A stretch of 64,000 bases of DNA from Halorubrum laminariae (GTDB lineage: Archaea; Halobacteriota; Halobacteria; Halobacteriales; Haloferacaceae), in NCBI RefSeq assembly GCF_024494655.1, contig NZ_JANHDL010000006.1, positions 1-64,000 of the forward strand, in the 5' to 3' direction. Shown here piece after piece: positions 45,534-54,636 of the stretch. Positions within the stretch are counted from its first letter, which is position 1. The number at the start of each line of letters is the position of its first letter. The position numbers and the translations under genes were made by a program. The notes under the pieces were generated by a model. It made no database searches and was not told where the DNA came from. It saw nothing but the letters and a program-made list of their open reading frames with translations.

Positions 45534-47363
45534 ATGTACGAACACGACGTCATCGTGGTCGGCGCTGGAGGGGCTGGACTCCGGGCGGCGATCGCGGCAC
45601 AGGAAGCGGGGGCCGACGTGGCCATGGTCTCGAAACTCCACCCGGTCCGCTCTCACACGGGAGCGGCCGAGGGAGGCATCAACGCGGCGCTGCGCGACGC
45701 CGACTCGTGGGAAGACCACGCGTACGACACAATGAAGGGGTCGGACTACCTCGGCGACGCGCCCGCGGTCGAGGCGCTCTGTCGGGAGAGCCCCGAAGAG
45801 GTCATCCGGCTCGAACACTGGGGAATGCCCTTCTCGCGCGAGGACGACGGGCGCGTCTCACAGCGACCGTTCGGCGGGCTCTCATTCCCGCGGACGACGT
45901 ACGCTGGCGCGGAGACCGGCCACCAGATGCTCCACACGATGTACGAGCAGGTGGTCAAACGGGGAATTACGGTGTACGACGAGTGGCACGTGATGGATCT
46001 CGCCGTCACCGACGAGGACGATCCAGCCGACCGGACCTGTCACGGCGTCGTCGGCTACGACATCCAGACGGGCGAGGTCAGCGGCTTCCGTGCGGAGAAC
46101 GGGGTCATCCTCGCGACCGGCGGGATGGGGCAGGTGTTCGATCACACCACGAACGCGGTCGCGAACACCGGCGACGGCGTCGCGATGGCGTACCGCGCCG
46201 GCGTCCCGATGGAGGACATGGAGTTCATCCAGTTCCATCCCACGACGCTGCCGTCGACGGGTGTCCTCATTTCGGAGGGTGTCCGCGGCGAGGGCGGAAT
46301 CTTATACAACGAGAAGGGCGAGCGGTTCATGTTCGAGCACGGCTACGCGAACAACGACGGCGAACTCGCCTCCCGCGACGTGGTCTCGCGCGCCGAGCTA
46401 ACCGAGGTCAACGAGGGTCGCGGCATCGAAGACGAGTACGTCCACCTCGACATGCGTCACCTCGGTGAGGAGCGCATCCTCGACCGACTGGAGAACATTC
46501 TGCACCTCGCGGAGGACTTCGAAGGCGCGGACGGGCTCACGGAGCCGATGCCGGTCAAGCCCGGCCAGCACTACGCGATGGGTGGTATCGAGACGAACGA
46601 GCACGGCGAAACGGTCATCGACGGGCTGTACGCGGCCGGCGAGTGCGCCTGTGCGTCCGTCCACGGCGCGAACCGTCTCGGGGGTAATGCCCTGCCTGAA
46701 CTCATCGTCTTCGGCAAGCGCGCCGGCCGCCACGCCGCCGGCGAGGACATGGGCGCGGCCGAGATCGAGACCGGCAAGTCGGGCGAGTGGGAGCCCGCGG
46801 ACTACGAGTTCGAGATCGAAGTCGGCGAAACCGGCGGACGCGGTCCCGCCGCGGCCGACGGCGGAGCCGTGACCTCGGACGCGGACGGCGTCCTCGCGAC
46901 CGCTGTCGACCGCGCGCAAGAGCGCGTCGAGACGCTGCTGTCGCGGAGCGGCCGCAACCACGCGGAGATTCGCTCGAAGGTCCAGAAGACGATGACGGCC
47001 AACGTCAATGTGTTCCGCGAGGAGCCAGGACTCAAAGAGACGCTCGGTGACCTCCGAGAGGCCCGCGAGGAGTACAAAGACGTCGCCGTCTCAGACCCCT
47101 CCCGGACGTTCAACACGGACCTCATTCACACGATGGAAACCCGGAACATCCTCGACATCGCCGAGGCACTCACGATGGGCGCGCTCGCGCGGAACGAGTT
47201 CCGCGGCGCACACTGGCGCAAGGAGAATCAGATCCGCGACGACGAGAACTGGCTGAAACACACGCTGGTCTCGTGGAACGACGGCGAGCCCGAACTCTGG
47301 TACAAGCCGGTCATCCTCGAAGGCGAGGACAAAAAGTACGAGCCAAAGAATCGCTCGTACTGA
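45534..47363 (+). CDS. sdhA: Succinate dehydrogenase flavoprotein subunit
   Basis: A 609-residue flavoprotein. The dinucleotide-binding start is HDVIVVGAGGAGLRAAIAA, the FAD-attachment His lies in VRSHTGAAEGGIN, and the active site has HPTTLPSTGVLISEGVRGE and HGANRLGGNALPELIVFG. It oxidises succinate to fumarate. Completes sdhC-sdhD-sdhB-sdhA; 51 bp separate it from sdhB, with an AT-rich stretch (gatatatta) before the ATG. Confidence 0.97.
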   Translation: MYEHDVIVVGAGGAGLRAAIAAQEAGADVAMVSKLHPVRSHTGAAEGGINAALRDADSWEDHAYDTMKGSDYLGDAPAVEALCRESPEEVIRLEHWGMPFSREDDGRVSQRPFGGLSFPRTTYAGAETGHQMLHTMYEQVVKRGITVYDEWHVMDLAVTDEDDPADRTCHGVVGYDIQTGEVSGFRAENGVILATGGMGQVFDHTTNAVANTGDGVAMAYRAGVPMEDMEFIQFHPTTLPSTGVLISEGVRGEGGILYNEKGERFMFEHGYANNDGELASRDVVSRAELTEVNEGRGIEDEYVHLDMRHLGEERILDRLENILHLAEDFEGADGLTEPMPVKPGQHYAMGGIETNEHGETVIDGLYAAGECACASVHGANRLGGNALPELIVFGKRAGRHAAGEDMGAAEIETGKSGEWEPADYEFEIEVGETGGRGPAAADGGAVTSDADGVLATAVDRAQERVETLLSRSGRNHAEIRSKVQKTMTANVNVFREEPGLKETLGDLREAREEYKDVAVSDPSRTFNTDLIHTMETRNILDIAEALTMGALARNEFRGAHWRKENQIRDDENWLKHTLVSWNDGEPELWYKPVILEGEDKKYEPKNRSY

Positions 47364-47564
47364 TCGTCACGGTCGACACCGATCTATCACGATTCTGTCT
47401 GCGTCGTTGGTCGAATTTCCGCACTCTTTCACGTGACGATCGGCGTGTGATCTACCCGGATTCGCTCGGTAATTACCCTCCCTTGAGCCGGACGCACCTG
47501 AGATCTCTAGCCCGCAGAATTTCGACGAATGTTGAATAGGGGGTTTATTATCGTCGAACTACTC

Positions 47565-47801
47565 ATGTCGAACAAGATGATGAAGACTGAACCAGCCCGC
47601 GCGGCTCCCGCACTGCCGACGGACCTGCAGTCCCCTCGCGCGAAACTCGTGTACCTGTATCTGACGACGAATGGCGACGCGACGGTCTCAGAGATGGGCG
47701 ATTCGCTCGGCATGAAGAAGCTCTCGCTGTACAGTATCCTCAAGACCCTTCGACAGGAGGGCATGGTCGACTGCGAGGGCGACACCTACGCGCTGAACTA
47801 G
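47565..47801 (+). CDS. Small winged-helix protein
   Basis: A 78-residue protein made mostly of one HTH domain: SPRAKLVYLYLTTNGDATVS, then EMGDSLGMKKLSLYSILKTL and RQEGMVDCEGDTYAL. It resembles TrmB/MarR-type winged helices. ATG at 47565 is chosen; ATG codons at 47577 and 47580 lie about 30 bp after a TATA-like tttatta (47544-47550) and would fit a leaderless mRNA. Likely DNA-binding; target unknown. Confidence 0.75.
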   Translation: MSNKMMKTEPARAAPALPTDLQSPRAKLVYLYLTTNGDATVSEMGDSLGMKKLSLYSILKTLRQEGMVDCEGDTYALN

Positions 47802-47886
47802 ATTGCCGATCGTCACCACCGACGCTGTCGGATCCATTCTCATCAGCCAGCGGTGCGTTTAGGAGGGGCGAGAACGCAGAGAAGCC

Positions 47887-48522
47887 GTGGACGCGAACCA
47901 ACAGAAGTTCCGGAACCCGTTCGGGATGGACGAGGCGTGCGAGAACTGTCCCGATCTCTGCGGCTCGCGCGAGCACGTCGTTCACGGCTACGGCGACGTA
48001 GGCGCGGAGTTTCTCGTGGTTGGTACGCGGCCGACGGCGGCCGCCGAGGCCAATGGCGTTCCGTTCACCGGCGCGGACGGCGGCGAGGTCGTCCAGTCGA
48101 TCTTCGCCGACCTCGGCTTCGTCCGTTCGCCGTCGGACGCGACCGAACCCGACGTGCAGAACGTCTTCTTTACCAGCCTCACACGGTGTCGCCACCCGGA
48201 CCGCGAACCGAACGACCGCGAGGTGGATACTTGTGAACCGTTCTTGAACGCCGAGATCCGCATGATCAACCCGCAGATCATCGTTCCGGTCGGCGAACGG
48301 CCGCTTCGGGAGCTGGCGGTCGAGTACACGACCCGCAGACCGGACTCGTTCGACATCGAGGCGGAACACGCGACGACGATCCGCGGGCGCGGTTTCGAGT
48401 TGGTACCGATGAAAGAGCCGACCGAGATGAGCGACGACGAGGCGGACGCGTTCACGACACACCTGCGCCAGAACGTCTTGAGCCGTGACTATCGGCAGAC
48501 GAAAGGCCGGCAGAGCCGCTGA
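47887..48522 (+). CDS. Uracil-DNA glycosylase-like protein with 4Fe-4S cysteines
   Basis: A 211-residue protein of the family 4/5 UDG superfamily. Two Cys pairs (CENCPDLC at about 18-25; TRCRHPD and EVDTCEPFL around 98-118) match the iron-sulfur cluster. Motif 1 is VVGTRPTAAAEANGVPFTGA, which departs from the usual GExPGxxE, so the catalytic water-activating acid is not obvious. The end lacks a clear H-P-S motif. It may be a diverged DNA-repair enzyme or an inactive homologue. It starts with GTG at 47887. Confidence 0.75.
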   Translation: MDANQQKFRNPFGMDEACENCPDLCGSREHVVHGYGDVGAEFLVVGTRPTAAAEANGVPFTGADGGEVVQSIFADLGFVRSPSDATEPDVQNVFFTSLTRCRHPDREPNDREVDTCEPFLNAEIRMINPQIIVPVGERPLRELAVEYTTRRPDSFDIEAEHATTIRGRGFELVPMKEPTEMSDDEADAFTTHLRQNVLSRDYRQTKGRQSR

Positions 48523-48528
48523 TCCGCC

Positions 48529-49740
48529 TCAGACGGTGGTGTCGCCGTCGGAGAGGTCTCGGTTCGCTTCCCCGTCCAGCGCGCCGCCGAGGAGTTCCTC
48601 TGTTGCCTCGTCGCTGTTCGAGCCGAACGCGCAGTCGATGAGGATGTGTCCCCCGAGCGACGACGGCGAAATCACCTGATTCGCTCCAGCCCGACGGAGC
48701 TTATTGACGTTCTCCCGCTGGGTCGCCGCGGCGACGATCCGGATGCTAGGGTTGAGCTGACGCGCGGTCAGAATCGCCAGCGCGTCCTGCGCGTCGTTCT
48801 CGGTGGCGACGACGACCGCTCTCGCGTCCGCGATATGGGCCCGTTCGAGGGGTTCGACGTCGCTCGAATCCGCGGTGAGCACGGGAACTGACCGTTCATC
48901 CAGCCGCTTGGCGGCGGTTTCGTTGGTCGTCACCACGGCGTAGGTGGTGCCGTCGCGGCCGTCGAGTTCTTCGAGTATCGGTTCCGTCAGGTCCCCGTAG
49001 CCGAGAACGAGGACGTGGTCGTCGAGGAGGTCTATCTGTTTTTCGGTCATCTTTCCGAGTGCCTTGGAGAGTTGCGCCTCGATCGCGGGAGTGAGTAGGA
49101 CACCGAGCGCCACCGCGAACGCGGCGACGTTCATCACGAGTGCGGAGAGCACGAACAGCTGTGCGATGTCGGACTCGGGACCTGCGCCGGGGTGAACGTC
49201 GCCGTATCCGACCGTCGAGGCGGTGACGACCGTGAAGTAAAACGCGTCGACGATCGTCTCTATTCCCTCGAACTGGTCGCGCAGTGCGTAGGACCCGACC
49301 GTTCCGTACGCGACGGCGCTCACGAGCGCCGCGCCCGCAGCGAGTTGCGTCGGCGACGGGGAGTACGTCCGGTCGAACCGGCCGCGGTTGATCACGAGGG
49401 CCGGTACCGAAAGCACCGACAGCGCCACGAGCGGGAGCGACAGCACCGACGCCTGCATCAGTCCTTGGATCGCCGTCAGCGGGAGCAGAACAGCGGTCGA
49501 ATACCAGCCGACGCGGTAGCCGTTTCGCAGCGCGAACCCGCTGCCGAGCATCGCGAATCCGGTGATGGTCCCGGTGAACCCGACAGTCTGTCGGATCACG
49601 CTTGGAACATACGGGGCCAGCGGGCCGTCGACGCCGAGGCCACCGATCTGCGCGAGCCCGGCGAGGATCGACAGCACCGCGACCGCGAACGTCAGGACGA
49701 TCGACGCTCGCACGGTCACCCAGTCCCGAGTCAGCTCCAT
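48529..49740 (-). CDS. Potassium channel with TrkA-N (RCK) domain
   Basis: A 403-residue channel. Several N-terminal helices (about 10-110) precede the pore: the selectivity filter is TVGYGD in VVTASTVGYGDVHPG, flanked by helices. The cytoplasmic RCK domain starts HVLVLGYGDLTEPILEELDG and includes VLTADSSDVEPLERAHIADA. The Rossmann site should bind nucleotide or ions. It has two to three more N-terminal helices than simple two-helix channels. It is divergent from two TrkA-C-type membrane proteins, which suggests a K+ handling locus. Confidence 0.92.
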   Translation of the reverse strand: MELTRDWVTVRASIVLTFAVAVLSILAGLAQIGGLGVDGPLAPYVPSVIRQTVGFTGTITGFAMLGSGFALRNGYRVGWYSTAVLLPLTAIQGLMQASVLSLPLVALSVLSVPALVINRGRFDRTYSPSPTQLAAGAALVSAVAYGTVGSYALRDQFEGIETIVDAFYFTVVTASTVGYGDVHPGAGPESDIAQLFVLSALVMNVAAFAVALGVLLTPAIEAQLSKALGKMTEKQIDLLDDHVLVLGYGDLTEPILEELDGRDGTTYAVVTTNETAAKRLDERSVPVLTADSSDVEPLERAHIADARAVVVATENDAQDALAILTARQLNPSIRIVAAATQRENVNKLRRAGANQVISPSSLGGHILIDCAFGSNSDEATEELLGGALDGEANRDLSDGDTTV

Positions 49741-49852
49741 ACCCTTCCGTCAGCTAGGCCGAACTTAAGCTTCGCGAGCCGCGGTCGGTCGGATCGCGGT
49801 GACAGCCTGCGAGCGCCGACACACGTTTAACGGCCGCGTCGGTTGGGTCCGT

Positions 49853-51124
49853 ATGGCACTTCCCGTCGAGATACTCTTCGGCATCTACCTCGGGGCCATC
49901 ACGGGGATCGTCCCCGCGTTGGTGGCCGGCGTGCTGGGGTTCATTTTCAAGTACATAACCGACGTGACGATCCCCGGGCTTGGGGTCGTCGTCCTCTCGC
50001 TTGCCATCGCCGGCATCAACGGCGGGCTCCTCGCGCTCAACGACGAGACGATTCGCTCGTCGGAGCACGCGCCGGCGCTTCTCACGGCGATCGTCGTCAT
50101 TCTGATGCTCTCGCTGTACGCCCACGCGCAGGGCGACAAGCTCGGTGCCAGCGTGCCGAAGCGGATCTCTCTCAAGCAGCTTCGAGACCGCACCCTCTCG
50201 TCGGACGTGATCGAGCTGGTCGGCGGCCGCGGTCGCGTCACCGTCGAGATCGCGGGCGAGGTGAACGACATGGAGGGGTACCCGTCGCTGCCGGTCGAGA
50301 CCCGCAGCGCGATCGTCGAGGGCGAGTGGACGTTCCCCGCGGACCTCCCGCTCGTCGAGTTGGAAGACCGACTCGCTGAGCGGCTCCGGACGGAGCTCCA
50401 TCTCGCGGACGTGTCCGTCCGAATCGACGAGCAGGCGCGGGCGACGGTCGCCGCTGCGCCGCCGACCGGCGCGCTCTCGAAGCGCGTTCCCGCAGGCAAA
50501 CGCGCCGTGTCGATCCCGGCGCTCGTTCCGACCGGTATCGCTCGGGGCGACCTCGTCCGCGTGCTCACCCCGGACCTCACCGTCGAGGGGACGGTGCTCG
50601 CGGCGCGCTCAAGTGGGGCGGTCGACGCGGGGAAATCGGGGAGCGCGGCGACCCCTCCGAGCGGCGAGATCGATGACGGCCGAGACGACGCCCGAACCGA
50701 CGGCGGCGAGTCGACCGCCGCGACGCCGACCCCGGCTCCGTCCGTCGCCCCGACGACGACCGGCGGTGAGGGGCGCGTGACCGTCGCGGTCGACCGCTCC
50801 GCGGCGACGAAACTCGTCGGAGCCGACCGTGGCCGCGTGCTCGTGCTCTCCCGCGGCACCCGACGAGAGTACGAGCTGACGAGTCTCCTCCGCCGCGCGG
50901 GCAAGCGGTTCCGCAAGGTGTCCGTCGTCGCCGGCGGTCCGCTCGACGGACACACGATCGGCGAACTCGAGATCCGCGAGACATACGGCGTCGCCGTCCT
51001 GGCGGCGCGACACGAGTCGTGGACGGTCGCACCGGGCGGGTCGCAGTCGCTGTCGGCGGGCGACGACCTGTTCGTCGTGGGGAGCCGTGACGCCATCGAC
51101 GGCTTCGCGGAGGTCGCGCGATGA
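49853..51124 (+). CDS. Membrane protein with C-terminal TrkA-C (RCK-C) domain
   Basis: A 423-residue protein with three N-terminal hydrophobic segments (IYLGAITGIVPALVAGVLGF; LGVVVLSLAIAGINGGLLAL; HAPALLTAIVVILMLSLYAH), a soluble middle (about 100-340) with a low-complexity insertion (about 265-305), and a C-terminal TrkA-C domain (KVSVVAGGPLDGHTIGELEI, then SQSLSAGDDLFVVGSRDA). TrkA-C domains bind ligands such as c-di-AMP in K+ transport. It overlaps the next gene by 4 bp; both form a partner pair beside the K+ channel. Confidence 0.82.
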   Translation: MALPVEILFGIYLGAITGIVPALVAGVLGFIFKYITDVTIPGLGVVVLSLAIAGINGGLLALNDETIRSSEHAPALLTAIVVILMLSLYAHAQGDKLGASVPKRISLKQLRDRTLSSDVIELVGGRGRVTVEIAGEVNDMEGYPSLPVETRSAIVEGEWTFPADLPLVELEDRLAERLRTELHLADVSVRIDEQARATVAAAPPTGALSKRVPAGKRAVSIPALVPTGIARGDLVRVLTPDLTVEGTVLAARSSGAVDAGKSGSAATPPSGEIDDGRDDARTDGGESTAATPTPAPSVAPTTTGGEGRVTVAVDRSAATKLVGADRGRVLVLSRGTRREYELTSLLRRAGKRFRKVSVVAGGPLDGHTIGELEIRETYGVAVLAARHESWTVAPGGSQSLSAGDDLFVVGSRDAIDGFAEVAR

Positions 51125-52458
51125 GCCCTCTCGCCGCGTCGCAGCTCGCCGTCCTCGCCATCGAGGGTCCGGCCATCGAGGTCGGGTTCGCTCGCCCCCG
51201 ACAGGCGGCCGCCGCGCTCGTCACGTTCGCGATCCTCGCCGCCCTCGTCGCCGGCTCGGCAGCGCTGACGTACCGGTGGTACTTCCGCGATGCGATCCCG
51301 GAAGGGGTCGCCGCGCTGCTCGGCGTCGCGGTCGTGGCGCTGTACCTCAACACGACCTCGCTCGGCGCGATAGCCGCCGGAGAGAGCCCGGCGCTGTTCG
51401 AACCGGAAAGCGCGTTCTTCAACGTCGTCGCGCTCGGGACGGCGGCGGTCACGGCCCCGATCGGCCGGTACGCGGGCGATCGGCTCGCAGTCGACGTGTT
51501 CGCGCTCTCGGGTGCCAGACAGTTGGACGGCGAACTGAGCGGCGTGGTGCGGGCTGTCGGACGGTTCACGGCAGTCACGCTGCCGGAGGCGACCGCCATC
51601 GAGGACATCGACACGTACGATCCCGTCTCGCCCGAAAAGAAGGCGGAACTCGCGGAGAAGACGTTGCTGTTCCCGAAGAAGCTCTCCGCCAAGGAGCTTC
51701 GAGAGCGTCTCGTCTCCCGGATCAAGAGCGAGTACGGCGTGGGGTACGTCGACGTCGATGTCGCCGCCGACGGGACCGTCGAGTACTTTGCGGTCGGCTC
51801 TCGGGCGGCCGGGCTCGGTCCGACGCTCGCTCCGGGGTCGGCCGCGATCGCGATCGCGGCCGACCCGCCGAACAACGCCACGGCCGGCGACACGGTTCAG
51901 GTGTGGCAGGCGAATCCGGAGCCGAAGCGCCTCGCGACGGGCGAACTTCGGGGCGTCGCCGGCGACGCCGTGACAGTCGCGCTCGACGAGTCCGACGCCG
52001 AGGCGGTGGCCGCGGAGAGCGGGTACCGTCTCGTGACGTTGCCCGCGGAGCCGCAGGCGGACCGCGAGTTCGCGTCGCTACTACGGAACGCCGACGAGAC
52101 GATGGCCGCGGTCACTGTCGGGGATGGAAGTCGGCTTGCCGAACGAACCGTGGGCGACGTCGAGACGGTCGTCGCCGCGGTTCGACCGGCGGCGGGTACC
52201 GTTCAGCCGATCCCGCCGCGTTCGTACGCCTTCGCTCCCGGCGATCAAGTGTACCTTGTCGGCCGACCCGACGCGCTCCGGCGGATCGAAGCCGATGCGA
52301 CTGCATCCGGCGACGACGGCAACTCTGGCGATGGCGATGAGTCTGGCGGAGGATCCGGCGGCGGTGGCGCGGACAGTGCAGCGACTGGCGACGACGGTAC
52401 TGCACCCGAAGACGGCGATACCAACGACATATCGGGGGGCGGGACGCAACGCTCTTGA
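51121..52458 (+). CDS. Membrane protein with TrkA-C-like domain, partner of 49853-51124
   Basis: A 445-residue protein. About three hydrophobic segments (ALVTFAILAALVAGSAALTY; VAALLGVAVVALYLNTTSLG; FFNVVALGTAAVTAPIGRYA) precede a soluble region with TLLFPKKLSAKELRERLVSR, and a C-terminal RCK-C-like region (AAVTVGDGSRLAERTVGDVE; AFAPGDQVYLVGRPDALRRI). The last ~45 residues are Gly/Ser/Asp-rich. Layout parallels the upstream gene, suggesting duplication and a two-subunit complex. Function in ion homeostasis is inferred. Confidence 0.8.
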   Translation: MSPLAASQLAVLAIEGPAIEVGFARPRQAAAALVTFAILAALVAGSAALTYRWYFRDAIPEGVAALLGVAVVALYLNTTSLGAIAAGESPALFEPESAFFNVVALGTAAVTAPIGRYAGDRLAVDVFALSGARQLDGELSGVVRAVGRFTAVTLPEATAIEDIDTYDPVSPEKKAELAEKTLLFPKKLSAKELRERLVSRIKSEYGVGYVDVDVAADGTVEYFAVGSRAAGLGPTLAPGSAAIAIAADPPNNATAGDTVQVWQANPEPKRLATGELRGVAGDAVTVALDESDAEAVAAESGYRLVTLPAEPQADREFASLLRNADETMAAVTVGDGSRLAERTVGDVETVVAAVRPAAGTVQPIPPRSYAFAPGDQVYLVGRPDALRRIEADATASGDDGNSGDGDESGGGSGGGGADSAATGDDGTAPEDGDTNDISGGGTQRS

Positions 52459-52480
52459 GGCGTCCGCACGCGGTGTCAGT

Positions 52481-52762
52481 ATGGAGTGGAAGCTGTTCGC
52501 TGACCTCGCGGAGATCGCTGGCGACCGCGTGATCGCGGTGGACACGGAGGCGGGTGACACCGTTGGCGACGCGCTCGACGCCCTGCTCGATGCACACCCC
52601 GATCTCCGAGAGCGCGTGATCGAAGACGGCACGGTCGCAGATCACATCAACGTCCTCCGAAACGGCCGGAGCGTCCATCACGATGGCGGGCTCTCGACGA
52701 CCCTCGAAGACGGCGACGAACTGGCGCTTTTTCCTCCCGTCAGCGGCGGCCGATCTGACTGA
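52481..52762 (+). CDS. Ubiquitin-like SAMP/MoaD family protein with C-terminal tail after GG
   Basis: A 93-residue beta-grasp protein. It begins MEWKLFADLAEIAGDRVIAV, has VGDALDALLDAHPDLRERVI in the middle, and ends with ELALFPPVSGG followed by RSD. The di-Gly is the point of activation in SAMP/MoaD proteins (sampylation or sulfur transfer), so the three extra residues would block adenylation unless removed. It follows the TrkA-C pair by 22 bp and precedes deoxyhypusine synthase by 42 bp on the same strand. Confidence 0.87.
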   Translation: MEWKLFADLAEIAGDRVIAVDTEAGDTVGDALDALLDAHPDLRERVIEDGTVADHINVLRNGRSVHHDGGLSTTLEDGDELALFPPVSGGRSD

Positions 52763-52804
52763 CGGATCGGTCGTTTCAAACGGTCACCCGACACATCAAG
52801 ACGC

Positions 52805-53875
52805 ATGAGCGACAGCGAGGACGAGCGTGACGCGGGCAGCGAGAGCGACGCCGACGGCGCGGCGGCCGACGGCGACCACGACGAGCCGCACCGAGAGGAA
52901 TTCCACGAGGACCCGGTCGGGCACACCCGTGCGACGGCGGGGATGACCGTCGGCGAACTCGTCGACGGGTACGGCGACGCCGGCATCGGCGCGGCGTCGG
53001 TCAACGAGGCCAGCGACGTGCTCGCGGAGATGCTCGCGAACGAAGACTGCACCGTGTTCCTCTCGCTCGCGGGCGCGATGGTCCCCGCCGGGATGCGCCG
53101 GATCGTCGCCGACCTCATTCGCGACGGCCACGTCGACGCCTTGGTGACGACGGGTGCGAACCTCACGCACGACGCCATCGAGGCGATCGGCGGGAAACAC
53201 CACCATGGCCGAACCCACGATCCCGAAAAAACCGCGCGCGAACACGACGAGGGGCTCCGAGACGAGGGTGTCGACCGAATCTACAACGTCTATCTTCCCC
53301 AAGAGCACTTCGCACATTTCGAGGGACACCTGCGCGAGGAGGTGTTCCCGGCGCTCGAAGGGGAGTCGGTTTCCATCGCGGATCTCACCCGAGAGCTGGG
53401 ACGCGCGAACAGCGAGGTCAACGAGCGCGACGACATCGACGAGGGTCCCGGTGTCGCCGCCGCCGCCTACGAGTGCGACGTGCCGGTCTACTGTCCCGCC
53501 GTGCAAGACTCCGTCCTCGGACTACAGGCGTGGATGTACGCCCAGACCGCCGATTTCACGCTCGACGCCTTGGCCGACATGACGGCGCTGACCGACCTCG
53601 CCTTCGACGCCGACGACGCCGGCTGTCTGCTCGTCGGCGGCGGCGTCCCGAAGAACTTCACCCTCCAGACGATGCTCGTCACGCCGCGCGCGTACGACTA
53701 TGCGGTCCAGATCACGATGGATCCGGAGGCGACCGGCGGGCTGTCGGGCGCGACGCTGGACGAAGCGCGATCGTGGGGAAAACTCGAGAAAGACGCGCGA
53801 AACGCCTCCGTGTACGGCGACGCGACGGTCATGCTGCCGATGCTCGTCGCGGCCGCCCGCGAACGGATCGAGTGA
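52805..53875 (+). CDS. dys: Deoxyhypusine synthase
   Basis: A 356-residue enzyme that modifies a lysine of aIF5A using spermidine or agmatine and NAD. After an acidic ~40-residue head come FLSLAGAMVPAGMRRIVADL, VTTGANLTHDAIEAIGGKHH, VPVYCPAVQDSVLG, LVGGGVPKNFTLQ and the catalytic-Lys segment ARSWGKLEKDARNASVYGDA. Motifs are complete. Confidence 0.96.
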   Translation: MSDSEDERDAGSESDADGAAADGDHDEPHREEFHEDPVGHTRATAGMTVGELVDGYGDAGIGAASVNEASDVLAEMLANEDCTVFLSLAGAMVPAGMRRIVADLIRDGHVDALVTTGANLTHDAIEAIGGKHHHGRTHDPEKTAREHDEGLRDEGVDRIYNVYLPQEHFAHFEGHLREEVFPALEGESVSIADLTRELGRANSEVNERDDIDEGPGVAAAAYECDVPVYCPAVQDSVLGLQAWMYAQTADFTLDALADMTALTDLAFDADDAGCLLVGGGVPKNFTLQTMLVTPRAYDYAVQITMDPEATGGLSGATLDEARSWGKLEKDARNASVYGDATVMLPMLVAAARERIE

Positions 53876-53938
53876 CGGCCGGATCGCTGCCAGTCCGATC
53901 GCCAGCGGTTTTTTGCCCGTTCGGAGCGACCGAGAGGT

Positions 53939-54526
53939 ATGAGCGACTCCGATACCGACGCGCCCGAGACGGGTGACGGCGACTCCGGATCGACCGTCGT
54001 CCTCCTCGACGTGTTGCCGAACGGGCGGCCGGATGACGACCGCCCGGCACACCAGAAGTCACCGGTCGCGTACGGGCTCGGAACGGCCGACTTCCGACTG
54101 TACGAGCTCGCGCTCACGGAGTCGGCAGATGTCTCCGTAAGCGATTGGATCGACCTCGACGGACCGTCGGTCGGTCGCTACCGCGAGGTCGAATTCGACG
54201 ATCTCACGCGGAACGCGGCCGCCGAGATCGAGTACGCGGTGGACGACATCGTCGACGCCGACGAGCGTCGGTTCGTCGACTTCTACAACGAGGCAGGGGC
54301 GATCACCCTTCGACTCCACCGGCTCAACCTCCTTCCCGGGATCGGCAAGAAACTGCGAAACAACCTCCTCGACGAGCGGAAGCGCGGGCCGTTTGAGACG
54401 TTCGAGGAAGTCTCGGAGCGCGTCTCCGGACTGCACCGGCCTCGGGAGGTAATCGTCGAGCGGATCGTCGAGGAGATCCGCGAGGACGATCTGAAGTACC
54501 GGACCTTCGTCGGCACCAAGGAGTGA
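53939..54526 (+). CDS. DUF655 protein (putative RNA-binding, HhH motif)
   Basis: A 195-residue protein. The N-terminal part has VVLLDVLPNGRPDDDRPAHQ and PVAYGLGTADFRLYELAL, an S1-like beta domain of the DUF655 family; the C-terminal part has a helix-hairpin-helix (LLPGIGKKLRNNLLDERKRG). Archaeal DUF655 genes are usually next to ksgA, as here (111 bp upstream), which supports a ribosome or rRNA role. Exact function unknown. Confidence 0.9.
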   Translation: MSDSDTDAPETGDGDSGSTVVLLDVLPNGRPDDDRPAHQKSPVAYGLGTADFRLYELALTESADVSVSDWIDLDGPSVGRYREVEFDDLTRNAAAEIEYAVDDIVDADERRFVDFYNEAGAITLRLHRLNLLPGIGKKLRNNLLDERKRGPFETFEEVSERVSGLHRPREVIVERIVEEIREDDLKYRTFVGTKE

Positions 54527-54636
54527 GTCGTGTCGGGTGCGAGCCGCGATGAACGACCTCGGTCGACGGCCCGGAGACCGGCCCCGCGGACGCCACGAAA
54601 CGGGACTTTTACCCGGAGCCGCGGAGTAACGCGGCC

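Noticed and set aside
47377..47528. Possible terminator or RNA after sdhA
   Set aside because: I saw no convincing hairpin plus T-run and no RNA gene signature in this spacer.
52124..52480. Upstream extension of the SAMP reading frame inside the TrkA-C gene
   Set aside because: The extension is an out-of-frame shadow of the TrkA-C gene; the beta-grasp fold starts at the ATG at 52481.
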